Shown here: positions 18,135 through 25,466 of the stretch, piece by piece
Numbering within the stretch: the first letter of the stretch is position 1
Layout of the letters: each line of letters opens with the position of its first letter
Origin: DASQQQ01 sp036390995
GTDB taxonomy: Bacteria; Actinomycetota; UBA4738; HRBIN12
Length of the DNA: 29,227 nucleotides
Reading direction: 5' to 3'
NCBI GenBank assembly: GCA_036390995.1
Contig: DASWAT010000155.1
Coordinates: 1 to 29,227, forward strand
Notes under the pieces: generated by a model
What the model saw: the letters and a program-made list of their open reading frames with translations, nothing else
What the model was told of the DNA's origin: nothing
Databases searched by the model: none
Translations under genes and position numbers: made by a program

Positions 18135-18341
18135 TCAGGAGGCGGCGCGAACGTTGGCGGCCTGCTGGCCCTTGGGGCCCTCGACGACGTCGAACTCGAC
18201 CTCCTGACCCTCGGTGAGGGTCTTGAAGCCGTCCATCTGGATGGCCGAGAAGTGGACGAAGATGTCCTCCCCATCGGCTCGGGAGATGAAGCCGTAACCC
18301 TTCTCGTTGCTGAACCACTTGACGGTGCCTCGCGTGGCCAA
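18135..18341 (-). CDS. cspA: cold-shock domain protein (CspA family)
   Basis: A 68-residue single-domain nucleic-acid chaperone. RNA-binding motifs RNP1 (KGYGFIS) and RNP2 (DIFVHFSAI) are intact, preceded by GTVKWFSNE. The start is TTG 18341, supported by AGGAGG 5 nt upstream; longer readings of the frame add unrelated sequence. The protein ends at AANVRAAS, a usual family C-terminus. It has its own promoter and lies between the riboflavin operon and the infC operon, all on one strand. Proteins of this family bind single-stranded RNA and help translation or antitermination, not only in the cold. No long cold-shock 5' UTR is present: the leader is only about 22 nt. Confidence 0.97.
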   Translation of the reverse strand: MATRGTVKWFSNEKGYGFISRADGEDIFVHFSAIQMDGFKTLTEGQEVEFDVVEGPKGQQAANVRAAS

Positions 18342-18369
18342 TCCAACCTCCTGCGGTGAAAGCCGCGCG

Positions 18370-18398
18370 AGCGTAGCATGTGCCCCCCTGCGGCACAA
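18370..18398 (-). promoter_or_regulatory. cold-shock gene promoter (extended -10)
   Basis: TTGTGC (minus 18398-18393), a 17-bp spacer, then TACGCT (18375-18370) preceded by TGC. The predicted start is near 18363, a short way upstream of the AGGAGG site and TTG start. Confidence 0.65.
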
Positions 18399-18422
18399 CG
18401 CGGTGTGCGCAAGCGCCCGGGA

Positions 18423-18773
18423 TCACCAGTCGGGCTCCAGGGGCCGCCCGTAGTCGTCCTGGAGTCGCTGGGTGTCGTCCTCCGTCGTGTAGCCGTATGC
18501 GATCTCGAGGACCCTTCCTCGACCCGTGCTCCGATTCGTGATCCGGTGCGTGGTCTCGGCGGCCACCATGAACTCCTCCCCCGGCAAGGGGTCGACCATC
18601 CGCTCGCCGATCTGGAGGGTGAGACCCGGGTCCAAGACCACCCACATCTCGTCCCGCATCTGGTGGTAGTGGACGCTGGTCTCCTGGTTCGGCTCGACGG
18701 TGATCACCCGGACCGAGGCCGGCTGGTTCAGCGCGTACGTGACCACCTTGCCCCACGGCTTGTCGATGATCAC
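18423..18773 (-). CDS. cupin protein related to type II phosphomannose isomerase domain
   Basis: A 116-residue single cupin barrel. Metal-site residues appear as HYHQMRDE (His35, His37, Glu42) and His76 (TTHRI). The opening DKPWGKVV, the pattern W-V-V-L-D-PG and the ending EDDTQRLQDDYGR match the C-terminal isomerase domain of ManC/AlgA-type mannose-6-phosphate isomerase and GDP-mannose pyrophosphorylase proteins, but the nucleotidyltransferase part is absent. It may isomerise or epimerise a sugar phosphate, or only bind one. GTG 18773 overlaps the ribH stop as GTGA, with GGAGG 7 nt upstream, so it is translationally coupled to ribH and should be under the FMN riboswitch. I do not know it as a standard member of riboflavin operons. 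Confidence 0.85.
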   Translation of the reverse strand: MIIDKPWGKVVTYALNQPASVRVITVEPNQETSVHYHQMRDEMWVVLDPGLTLQIGERMVDPLPGEEFMVAAETTHRITNRSTGRGRVLEIAYGYTTEDDTQRLQDDYGRPLEPDW

Positions 18774-19249
18774 CGGGACCCCTCCTTCGGCAACCGTTCG
18801 ACCAACGATGCCATCTCCAGAGCGGCCATCGCCGCATCCCACCCCTTGTTGCCGTGCCTGCCTCCAGCGCGGTCCATGGCCTGCTCGAACGTGTCGGTGG
18901 TGAGGACCCCGAAGATGACCGGAACGCCGGTATCCTCTCCCGCCCGGCGGATGCCGGCGGCCGCCTGCTCCGCCACGTGGTCGAAGTGGGGCGTCTCCCC
19001 CCTGATCACGGCACCGAGGCAGACCACGGTGTCGTAGCCACCCGTGGCGGCCAGGCGTCCGGCCACGAGCGGCAGCTCGAAGGCGCCGGGGACCCAGGCG
19101 ACGTCCACGTCCTCGTCGGCGCACCCGTTCGTGCGCAGACAGTCGAGGGTGCCGTCGAGGAGCTTCTTCACCACGATCTCGTTGAAGCGCGAGGCCACGA
19201 CCGCGACTCGGCGCGCCGAGCCTCCCACCTCCCCCCGAAGCTCCGCCAT
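18770..19249 (-). CDS. ribH: 6,7-dimethyl-8-ribityllumazine synthase
   Basis: Penultimate step of riboflavin synthesis: condenses 5-amino-6-ribitylamino-uracil with 3,4-dihydroxy-2-butanone 4-phosphate. The 159-residue chain has VASRFNEIVVKKLLDG, WVPGAFELPLVAGRLA, CLGAVIRGETPHFDHVAEQ (including the conserved active-site His), PVIFGVLTTDTFEQAMDRAG and the NKGWDAA end. ATG 19249 shares one base with the ribBA stop (TGATG) and has GGAGG 7 nt upstream. Family members form pentamers or 60-mer shells. The cupin gene overlaps its 3' end. Confidence 0.97.
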   Translation of the reverse strand: MAELRGEVGGSARRVAVVASRFNEIVVKKLLDGTLDCLRTNGCADEDVDVAWVPGAFELPLVAGRLAATGGYDTVVCLGAVIRGETPHFDHVAEQAAAGIRRAGEDTGVPVIFGVLTTDTFEQAMDRAGGRHGNKGWDAAMAALEMASLVERLPKEGSR

Positions 19250-20544
19250 CACGGCCCCTCCGTGACGGCCGGCAGGTGGAGAGCTGCGGCCACGGGATCC
19301 TGGGCGTCCAGATGATCCAGGATGTGGCCGAGCTTCATCCGCTTCGTCCGCAGGTACTCGATGTTCTCCGGTGTGGGCTCGGTGAGGATCGGGACCCGCT
19401 CGATGATGGACAGGCCGTAGCCCTCCAGGCCGGCACGCTTCGACGGGTTGTTGGTGAGCAGGCGCATCGAACGCACCCCGAGATCCGCCAGGATCTGCGC
19501 GCCCGTCCCGTAGTCCCGGGGATCGGGGGGGAAGCCGAGCTCCTCGTTCGCCTCGACGGTGTCGAGGCCCTGCTGTTCCTGGAGCTGGTAGGCGCGGAGC
19601 TTGTGGCTGAGGCCGATGGCACGTCCTTCGTGACCGCGCATGTACAGGATCACACCGCGACCCTCCTTCGCCACCGATCCGAGCGCCACGTCCAGTTGGG
19701 CTCCGCAGTCGCACCGCAGCGAGCCGAAGACGTCCCCCGTCAGGCACTCGGAGTGCACCCGCACCAGGATGTCCCGCCCATCACCAACCTCACCCTTCAC
19801 CAGCGCGAGGTGGGTCATACCCTCCACGGCGCTCTCGTACGCGAGGGCTCGGAACTCCCCGTAGGTGGTGGGGATCGTGGCCTCGGCCACCCTGCGCACG
19901 AGCTTCTCTCGACGCCGCCGGTGCTCGATGAGGTCGGCGATCGAGATCAGCTTCAGCCCGTGCTCCTCGGCCACCCGCACGAGCTCGGGCAGGCGGGCCA
20001 TGGTCCCGTCGGGATGCAGAACCTCGCACAGCACCCCGGCCGGGATCAGGCCGGCCAGCCGAGCGAGGTCGACGGCGGCCTCGGTGTGCCCGGCCCGCTT
20101 CAGCACGCCGCCGTCCTGCGCCATGAGCGGGAACACGTGACCGGGCATGCGGATGTCGTCGTGGGTGAGCTCGGGATCGGTGATCGCCAGAACCGTGGCC
20201 GCCCGGTCGTGGGCGCTCGTGCCGGTGGTGGTGCGGCCCTTGATGTCGATCGACACGGCGAAGGCCGTCCCGTGGCTCTCGTTGTTGCGGGTCACCATCA
20301 GCGGGATCCCCAGCCGGTCCAGCCGCTCGGCCGTGACCGGCATGCACACGATCCCGCGGCCGTGGGTGACCATGAAGTTGATCGCCTCCGGCGTGACCTT
20401 CTCGGCGGCCATGATGAAATCGCCCTCGTTCTCGCGATCGGCGTCGTCGACCACGATCACCATGCGGCCGCCACGGATGTCCTCGATGGCCTCGTCGATC
20501 GAGGCGAACACCCGGTCGCCGACCGCCTTCTCCGTCTCGCTCAC
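19249..20544 (-). CDS. ribBA: bifunctional DHBP synthase / GTP cyclohydrolase II
   Basis: Supplies both inputs of riboflavin synthesis. The N-terminal half (about 1-205) is 3,4-dihydroxy-2-butanone 4-phosphate synthase, with DDADRENEGDFIMAAE and GHVFPLMAQDGGVLKRAGHTEAAVDLARLAG. The C-terminal half (about 215-415) is GTP cyclohydrolase II, with the zinc cysteines in HSECLTGDVFGSLRCDCG, the segment RGHEGRAIGL and DYGTGAQIL. Length is 431 aa, typical for the fusion. GTG 20544 overlaps the ribE stop as GTGA, and GGAAGGAAGG lies upstream. Both active sites look intact, unlike some RibBA proteins with one dead half. Confidence 0.97.
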   Translation of the reverse strand: MSETEKAVGDRVFASIDEAIEDIRGGRMVIVVDDADRENEGDFIMAAEKVTPEAINFMVTHGRGIVCMPVTAERLDRLGIPLMVTRNNESHGTAFAVSIDIKGRTTTGTSAHDRAATVLAITDPELTHDDIRMPGHVFPLMAQDGGVLKRAGHTEAAVDLARLAGLIPAGVLCEVLHPDGTMARLPELVRVAEEHGLKLISIADLIEHRRRREKLVRRVAEATIPTTYGEFRALAYESAVEGMTHLALVKGEVGDGRDILVRVHSECLTGDVFGSLRCDCGAQLDVALGSVAKEGRGVILYMRGHEGRAIGLSHKLRAYQLQEQQGLDTVEANEELGFPPDPRDYGTGAQILADLGVRSMRLLTNNPSKRAGLEGYGLSIIERVPILTEPTPENIEYLRTKRMKLGHILDHLDAQDPVAAALHLPAVTEGP

Positions 20545-21167
20545 CGATGCACCCTTCCTTCCGTCACGTCGGTCCGGCGGTCGTCGCCGGACACGCCCAG
20601 CAGCCGTTCCACGTACTTCGCGATCACGTCCACCTCGAGGTTCACCGGATCGCCCACCTTCGCCCCGCCGAACGTGGTCACGGCGAGGGTGTGGGGGATG
20701 AGCGCGACCGCGAACGCGTCGCCCGGGGGCGCCGCCACCGTGAGGCTCACGCCGTCCACGGCGACCGATCCCTTCTCCACGATGTAGCGGAGGAGCTCCA
20801 CCGGGGGACGCACCCGCAGCCACGCTCCGCCGGTCTCGTCCCGGTCGAACCCGGTCACCTCGCCCACCCCGTCGACGTGGCCCTGGACCAGGTGGCCGCC
20901 CATCCGGGTGAGCAGCGTGACCGGGCGCTCCAGGTTCACGGGGTCTCCGGAGGAAAGCCGGGACAGGCTGGTGCGGCGCAGGGTCTCCTCCGACACGTCG
21001 AAGGCCAGCCCTTCGTCCGTCCGCTCGACCACCGTCAGGCAGACGCCGTTCACGGCCACCGACGCGCCGACGCCCGAGTCGGCGGTCACCGTCCGGCAGC
21101 CCACGACGAGGTGGTTCGGGCGGACCGACACGACCACCCCGCGCTCCTCAACGATGCCGCTGAACAT
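20541..21167 (-). CDS. ribE: riboflavin synthase (alpha chain)
   Basis: Last step of the pathway: dismutates two lumazine molecules to riboflavin plus the pyrimidine, which is reused. At 208 aa it shows the expected tandem lumazine-binding repeats: MFSGIVEERG and SVAVNGVCLTVVE in the first, HLVQGHVDGVGEV at the boundary, and VAVDGVSLTV with FAVALIPHTLAVTT in the second. ATG 21167 lies inside the ribD coding region (20-bp overlap), so it is translationally coupled to ribD. This gene is called ribC in some species. Confidence 0.97.
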   Translation of the reverse strand: MFSGIVEERGVVVSVRPNHLVVGCRTVTADSGVGASVAVNGVCLTVVERTDEGLAFDVSEETLRRTSLSRLSSGDPVNLERPVTLLTRMGGHLVQGHVDGVGEVTGFDRDETGGAWLRVRPPVELLRYIVEKGSVAVDGVSLTVAAPPGDAFAVALIPHTLAVTTFGGAKVGDPVNLEVDVIAKYVERLLGVSGDDRRTDVTEGRVHR

Positions 21168-22245
21168 AGGCCTCCACCTTCAGGTCTGCGCCGAGCGCGT
21201 CGAACGACGACACTCGCAGGTCGAGCGCGGCTGCGATGGGCGCGAACCCCCGGCCGCCCAGCACGGTGGGCGCGTCCGCGCCGCCGATGAGCTTCGGGGC
21301 CAGGTACACGACGACCTTGTCCACGACGCCTTCCTCCACCGCGCCCCAAGCGAGGGTGGGGCCGCCCTCGAGGAGCACGCCCTGCACGTCCCGCTTCCCC
21401 AGGTCGCGCACGAGCGTCCCGATGGGCACGAGTCCGTCGTCCGGCTCGTACTCGACGACCTCGGCACCCCGGGACCGCCAGGCCTCCCGCCGCTCGCGCG
21501 GCGCCTGCTCGGTGGTGGCCACGAGCGTCGGGGCCTGCTCGTCGAACAGGTCGCCGGTCTCGGGCACCCGGCCCCGGGCATCGACGAGGACCCGGAGCGG
21601 GGGGCGGCCCCGATACTCTTGATCGCGGACGGTGAGCGAGGGGTCGTCGGCGAGCGCCGTGCCGGCCCCCACGACGATGGCGTCCGACCAGCCCCGCAGA
21701 CGGTGGACGTCGCGCCGAGCCGCCTCCCCGGTGATCCACCGAGAGCTGCCGTCGCGAGCAGCGACCTTGCCGTCGAGCGACGCGGCCATCTTCCAGGTCA
21801 CGAACGGCAGCCCCGTTCGCACGTGTTTCACGTATGCCTCGTTCTGCCGCTCGGCGACCTCCGCGAGGATCCCCGAGCGAACCTCCACGCCCCCGTCCGC
21901 CAGCGCGATGAACCCGCGCCCGTTCACGATCGGGTTCGGGTCGCCCATGGCCGCAACCACGCAGGTCACACCGGCCTCGAGGATCGCCTGGGTGCACGGC
22001 GGGGTCCGTCCGAAGTGGTTGCAGGGCTCCAGGGTCGTATAGAGCGTGGCGCCGCGGGCGCGCTCCCCCGCCTCGCGGAGCGCCACGACCTCGGCGTGCG
22101 GGAGCCCCGGCCCCTCGTGATGGCCCTCGCCGACGATGCGGCCATCGACCACCACGACGGCGCCGACCATCGGGTTCGGGGATGTCATCCCCCGCCCCCG
22201 CTCCGCGAGCCCGAGGGCCCGCTCCACGTACGCGCGATCGTCCAC
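21148..22245 (-). CDS. ribD: riboflavin biosynthesis deaminase/reductase
   Basis: Bifunctional enzyme for the second and third steps. The N-terminal deaminase (about 1-140) has the zinc site HAEVVAL and TTLEPCNHFGRTPPC. The C-terminal reductase (about 140-360) begins PFVTWKMAASLDGKVA and contains SRWITG, a GAGTALADDPSLTVRD nucleotide region and LLEGGPTLA. I choose GTG 22245 (365 aa) because GAGG lies 6 nt upstream; ATG 22257 would add four residues and place that site inside the gene. It is the first gene of the rib operon, about 95 nt downstream of the FMN riboswitch aptamer. Confidence 0.96.
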   Translation of the reverse strand: MDDRAYVERALGLAERGRGMTSPNPMVGAVVVVDGRIVGEGHHEGPGLPHAEVVALREAGERARGATLYTTLEPCNHFGRTPPCTQAILEAGVTCVVAAMGDPNPIVNGRGFIALADGGVEVRSGILAEVAERQNEAYVKHVRTGLPFVTWKMAASLDGKVAARDGSSRWITGEAARRDVHRLRGWSDAIVVGAGTALADDPSLTVRDQEYRGRPPLRVLVDARGRVPETGDLFDEQAPTLVATTEQAPRERREAWRSRGAEVVEYEPDDGLVPIGTLVRDLGKRDVQGVLLEGGPTLAWGAVEEGVVDKVVVYLAPKLIGGADAPTVLGGRGFAPIAAALDLRVSSFDALGADLKVEAYVQRHR

Positions 22246-22339
22246 GGCACACCTCATACGGGACGCGGCGCAGGGAAACGAGGGCAGAGACGGCAGGAGA
22301 GCCACGGTGCCACGGCTGGCGCCGCTGCCGGCAACCGCC

Positions 22340-22463
22340 CGTCCTCTCCCATCCCGACTCTCACGGTCGGTCCCGGAATCTCACCGGGTCCACCCCCGGC
22401 TGGCTGCCAGAGGGTCGCGGACTCTCACCGCCGGTGGGGATTTGCACCCCGCCCCGAGAACGA
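22340..22463 (-). promoter_or_regulatory. FMN riboswitch (RFN element)
   Basis: On the minus strand the conserved RFN blocks appear in order: GGGCGGGGTGCAAATCCCC, ACCGGCGGTGAGAGTCCGCG, then GGTGAGATTCCGGGACCGAC, and AGTCGGGATGGGAG. This is the FMN-sensing aptamer that lowers riboflavin gene expression when FMN is plentiful. The roughly 95 nt between aptamer and ribD include a G-U-rich hairpin (22300-22317) but no clear GC stem with a T tract, so I cannot say whether control is by termination or by blocking ribosome binding. Confidence 0.95.
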
Positions 22464-22476
22464 GCTTCAGCCATCC

Positions 22477-22482
22477 AGTATA
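22477..22482 (-). promoter_or_regulatory. -10 element of the riboflavin operon
   Basis: TATACT on the minus strand, about 14 nt before the riboswitch aptamer and identical to the infC -10. The -35 region is not convincing. It lies in the 80 nt between the GGDEF regulator stop codon and the aptamer. Confidence 0.5.
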
Positions 22483-22544
22483 GGGAGGTTTCGCCCTCAC
22501 GGGCCAGGGGCGACGAGACGTTCCGGTGGCGAGCGGGCGGAACC

Positions 22545-23477
22545 TCAGCCCACGGTGCGCCGGTCGATCGCGTAGGACGAGCCGGTGTCGCGCTTGGCGA
22601 ACTGCTTCATCTCGGTCGCAACGGCGACGGCCTCGCCGTAGTGCGCGAACCCACGCTTGGCCGTGGTGGCCACGCCGACGGACACGCCCACGAGCGGCAG
22701 CCGCTGGAGCACGCCCTTGCGGTCCTCGACCTCCACGTAGCCGCGGTCCAGATCCTCGCGTTCGTAGAACTCGTGGATGGTGGCGTCGAACCGCTCGACC
22801 ACGCGCTTGGCCACATCCTCGGCCACCTCGGGAGCGGTGATGGCCACGAAGTCGTCGCCCCCTACGTGGCCGACGAACCCCTCGGATCCAGCGAACTCCA
22901 CCACGGCGTCCTGGATGATCCGAGCGGTGGCCTGGATCAGCCGGTCTCCCCGCACGAACCCCTTCTGGTCGTTGTAGGCCTTGAAGTTGTCCAGGTCCGA
23001 GTAGAGCACCGCGAAGGCCCGGCCCTCCCGGACCATCCGTTCGATCTCCTCCTGGATCCGGATGTTGCCGGGGAGCCCGGTGAGGGGTGAGAGGTTCCGC
23101 ATCTCCTTGGCTCGCCGAAGCGTGCCCTTCACCCTCGCCAGGAGCTCGATCGGGTCGAACGGCTTGATGATGTAGTCGTCGGCGCCGGCGGTGAGCCCGA
23201 GGACCTTGTCCGTGGACAGCGCCTTCGCCGTGAGCATGATGATCGAGGTGTTCGCCGTCTGAGGGTTCCGCCGCAGACGCTGTGCGACCTCGAAGCCGTC
23301 GATCCTGGGCATCATCACGTCCAGGAGCACGAGATCGGGCCGGAGCTCGCTCGCCTTCTGGAGCGCCGCCTCGCCGTCGGAGGCCACCGCCACCTCGTAG
23401 CCGGCCGAGCGGAGGTTCACCTCCACGAAGCGCGCGATGTCCGGATCGTCGTCGACGACCAGGATGGTCTCGGGCAT
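22545..23477 (-). CDS. response regulator with GGDEF (diguanylate cyclase-like) domain
   Basis: A 310-residue cytoplasmic two-domain regulator. The receiver domain (1-122) is complete: acidic pair Asp9/Asp10, phospho-acceptor Asp53 (LLDVMMP), Thr83 and Lys105 (KPFD). The GGDEF domain (about 128-305) has SPLTGLPGN, SDLDNFKAYND and the signature as GGDDF (206-210), with Asp at the usual Glu position. No R-x-x-D inhibitory site lies in front of it. An extra stretch of about 25 residues (239-264) separates the motif from the GVSVGVA strand. It may make cyclic di-GMP weakly, only bind GTP, or act as a sensor. ATG 23477 shares one base with the rpe stop (TGATG), so it is translationally coupled to rpe. 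No membrane kinase partner is adjacent. Confidence 0.93.
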   Translation of the reverse strand: MPETILVVDDDPDIARFVEVNLRSAGYEVAVASDGEAALQKASELRPDLVLLDVMMPRIDGFEVAQRLRRNPQTANTSIIMLTAKALSTDKVLGLTAGADDYIIKPFDPIELLARVKGTLRRAKEMRNLSPLTGLPGNIRIQEEIERMVREGRAFAVLYSDLDNFKAYNDQKGFVRGDRLIQATARIIQDAVVEFAGSEGFVGHVGGDDFVAITAPEVAEDVAKRVVERFDATIHEFYEREDLDRGYVEVEDRKGVLQRLPLVGVSVGVATTAKRGFAHYGEAVAVATEMKQFAKRDTGSSYAIDRRTVG

Positions 23478-24136
23478 CAGGACGCTCCCTCGGCGATGGC
23501 CGCGAACTCGCGAGCGGCACCGGCGACGTCCTCGGCGCCGTAGATCGCCGAGGAGACCACGAGGACCGTCGCCCCGGCGTCGACGCACCGCTGGGCGTTG
23601 TCACGCTTGACCCCGCCGTCGATCTGGAGGTCGATGGTGGATCCTCGGCGGTCGAGCTCCGAGCGCATGGCCTCGAGCTTGGGAAGGGCCTCCGGGATGA
23701 ACCGCTGGCCGGCCCAGCCGGGGTTCACGCTCATCACGATCACGTCGTCGAGGTCGTCCAGGAACGGGAACAGGCCCTCGACCGGTGTGTCGGGGTTCAT
23801 CGTCATGCCCACGCCGAGACCGGCCCCCTTCGCCTTGCGGATGACCGGCTCCGGGTCGTCCACCGCCTCGACGTGGAACGTGACGCGGTCCAACCCGGCC
23901 TCGGCCAGATCGTCGAACAACGACGCCGGCGCGTCCACCATCAGGTGCCCGTCGAGCACCAGGTCGGTTCGCGGCCTCAGCGAGGCCACCAGGACCGACC
24001 CGAACGTGAGGATCGGGACGAAGTGGGCATCCATGACGTCGATATGGATGAGGTCGGCATAGGGCCCGACGAGCTTGACCTGGTCGGCCAGGCACGCGAG
24101 GTCGGAGCCGAGGATGGACACGGACAGCTTCCCCAC
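23477..24136 (-). CDS. rpe: ribulose-phosphate 3-epimerase
   Basis: Pentose phosphate enzyme interconverting D-ribulose 5-phosphate and D-xylulose 5-phosphate; a TIM barrel of 219 aa, normal length. Metal and catalytic motifs are present: LSVSILGSD, IHIDVMDAHFVP (His, Asp), GHLMV (His), MSVNPGWAGQRF, and DLQIDGGVKRDN (catalytic Asp). GTG 24136 is chosen because TAGAAT lies 7 nt upstream, suggesting a leaderless mRNA; the TAG of that hexamer is also the rsmB stop codon. Its substrate, ribulose 5-phosphate, is also the RibB substrate, so its place before the rib operon is sensible. Confidence 0.95.
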   Translation of the reverse strand: MGKLSVSILGSDLACLADQVKLVGPYADLIHIDVMDAHFVPILTFGSVLVASLRPRTDLVLDGHLMVDAPASLFDDLAEAGLDRVTFHVEAVDDPEPVIRKAKGAGLGVGMTMNPDTPVEGLFPFLDDLDDVIVMSVNPGWAGQRFIPEALPKLEAMRSELDRRGSTIDLQIDGGVKRDNAQRCVDAGATVLVVSSAIYGAEDVAGAAREFAAIAEGAS

Positions 24137-24143
24137 GTGGCCG

Positions 24144-24149
24144 ATTCTA
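24144..24149 (-). promoter_or_regulatory. rpe -10 element built on rsmB stop codon
   Basis: TAGAAT on the minus strand ends 7 nt before the rpe GTG start. Its first three bases form the rsmB stop codon TAG. No clear -35 is visible. Confidence 0.5.
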
Positions 24150-25466
24150 TCCGCGGCTTCCCGGGACCACGCGGACGTTGCGGCGGAAGGCCGCAACGAA
24201 CATGGCATCGGTGCCGTGGACGTGGGGCCACAGGCGAGCCCGCGGAGCGGCCCCGTCCGGACCTGCGATATCCGCGGGCTCCAGGTCGGGCCGGTGGCGC
24301 AGGATCGCGTCGCACGCGGCATCGGTCTCGGCCCTGGGGAACGTGCAGACCGAGTACACGAGGTGGCCTCCGGGCGCCAGCAGGTCGGCCGCGGCGGACG
24401 CGATGGCGACCTGGAGACGGGCCAGATGGGACAGCTCCTCGCGGCGGGGCCGCCACAGGAGCTCGGGGCGACGGCGCGCCGACCCCATCCCCGAGCACGG
24501 GGCGTCCACGAGGACCCGGTCGAACGGGCCGCGCAGGGCGGGCCGGCGCGCGTCTTGGACCAGGACGTGCACGCGGGCGCCGAGCCGCTCCGCCTGGGAC
24601 CTCACGAGCCCGGCTCGCGCCGGCGAGAGGTCCCCGGCGACCGTCGTGCCTTCGGCCCCGAGCAGACACGCCAGGTGAGCCGTCTTGCCGCCCGGTCCGG
24701 CGCACGCGTCCAGCACGCGCTCACCCGGCTGCGGATCGAGGGCGCGGACCACGAACGACGAGGCCTCATCCTGCACCGCGAACCATCCTTGGGCGAACCC
24801 CGGCAGCTCGGAGGGCGTGCCGTGGTCGAGCAGCAGCGAGTCTGGGTGCACCGCTCCCCTTCGCGTGGCGTGCCCCGACGACGCGAGGCGCTCGGCGAGC
24901 TCCTCGACCCCGGTGCGGCACGTGTTCGTCCGCAGCGTGAGCGGACCACGTTGGGCCAGCGCGGATGCGGCCACCTCCGTCTGCTCGCCGAGCAGGCGGC
25001 GGAGCTCCCGGACCGCCCACGGTGCCAGGCCGGTGCGGACGGCCACGTCCTCGTCGGAGGACCCGGTCGGGGGTCCCGGCGGATCGCCCGCCAGGCGCCG
25101 CAGCACCGCGTTCACGAATCCACGCTCCCTCGGACCGGCCAGGGCGACGGTCTCGCCGACGGCCGCATGGGCAGGGATCCGCGTGAAGATCACCTGGTAC
25201 GCCCCGAGGCGCAGGAGCGTCCGGGCACGTGGGGTCGCCCGGTCGAGCGGGCGATCCACGAGCGGGGCGAGCGCCCGGTCGATCCTCAGCAGCCGCCGGA
25301 GCGTGCCGTACACGAGCTCGGTGACGAGGTGCCGATCGGCACCCGAGAGGCCCGAGCGGGCGAGCGCCGCCGGCAGGGCCAGGTTCGAGTAGCCGCCGTG
25401 CTCCACCACCCGCAGGAGCACGGCGAGCGCGACCTCCCGTGCGGAGGGTGCTGCGGAACGGGTCAC
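24147..25466 (-). CDS. rsmB: 16S rRNA m5C967 methyltransferase (RsmB/Sun family)
   Basis: SAM-dependent cytosine-C5 methyltransferase acting on 16S rRNA. The 439-residue chain has an N-terminal NusB-like RNA-binding domain (about 1-140, including RHLVTELVYGTLRR) and a Rossmann methyltransferase domain. The SAM loop is DACAGPGGKT (253-262). The two catalytic cysteines are in DAPCSGMGS (Cys324) and YSVCTF (Cys374). GTG 25466 overlaps the fmt stop as GTGA. The stop codon TAG lies within the probable rpe promoter. Confidence 0.96.
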   Translation of the reverse strand: MTRSAAPSAREVALAVLLRVVEHGGYSNLALPAALARSGLSGADRHLVTELVYGTLRRLLRIDRALAPLVDRPLDRATPRARTLLRLGAYQVIFTRIPAHAAVGETVALAGPRERGFVNAVLRRLAGDPPGPPTGSSDEDVAVRTGLAPWAVRELRRLLGEQTEVAASALAQRGPLTLRTNTCRTGVEELAERLASSGHATRRGAVHPDSLLLDHGTPSELPGFAQGWFAVQDEASSFVVRALDPQPGERVLDACAGPGGKTAHLACLLGAEGTTVAGDLSPARAGLVRSQAERLGARVHVLVQDARRPALRGPFDRVLVDAPCSGMGSARRRPELLWRPRREELSHLARLQVAIASAAADLLAPGGHLVYSVCTFPRAETDAACDAILRHRPDLEPADIAGPDGAAPRARLWPHVHGTDAMFVAAFRRNVRVVPGSRG

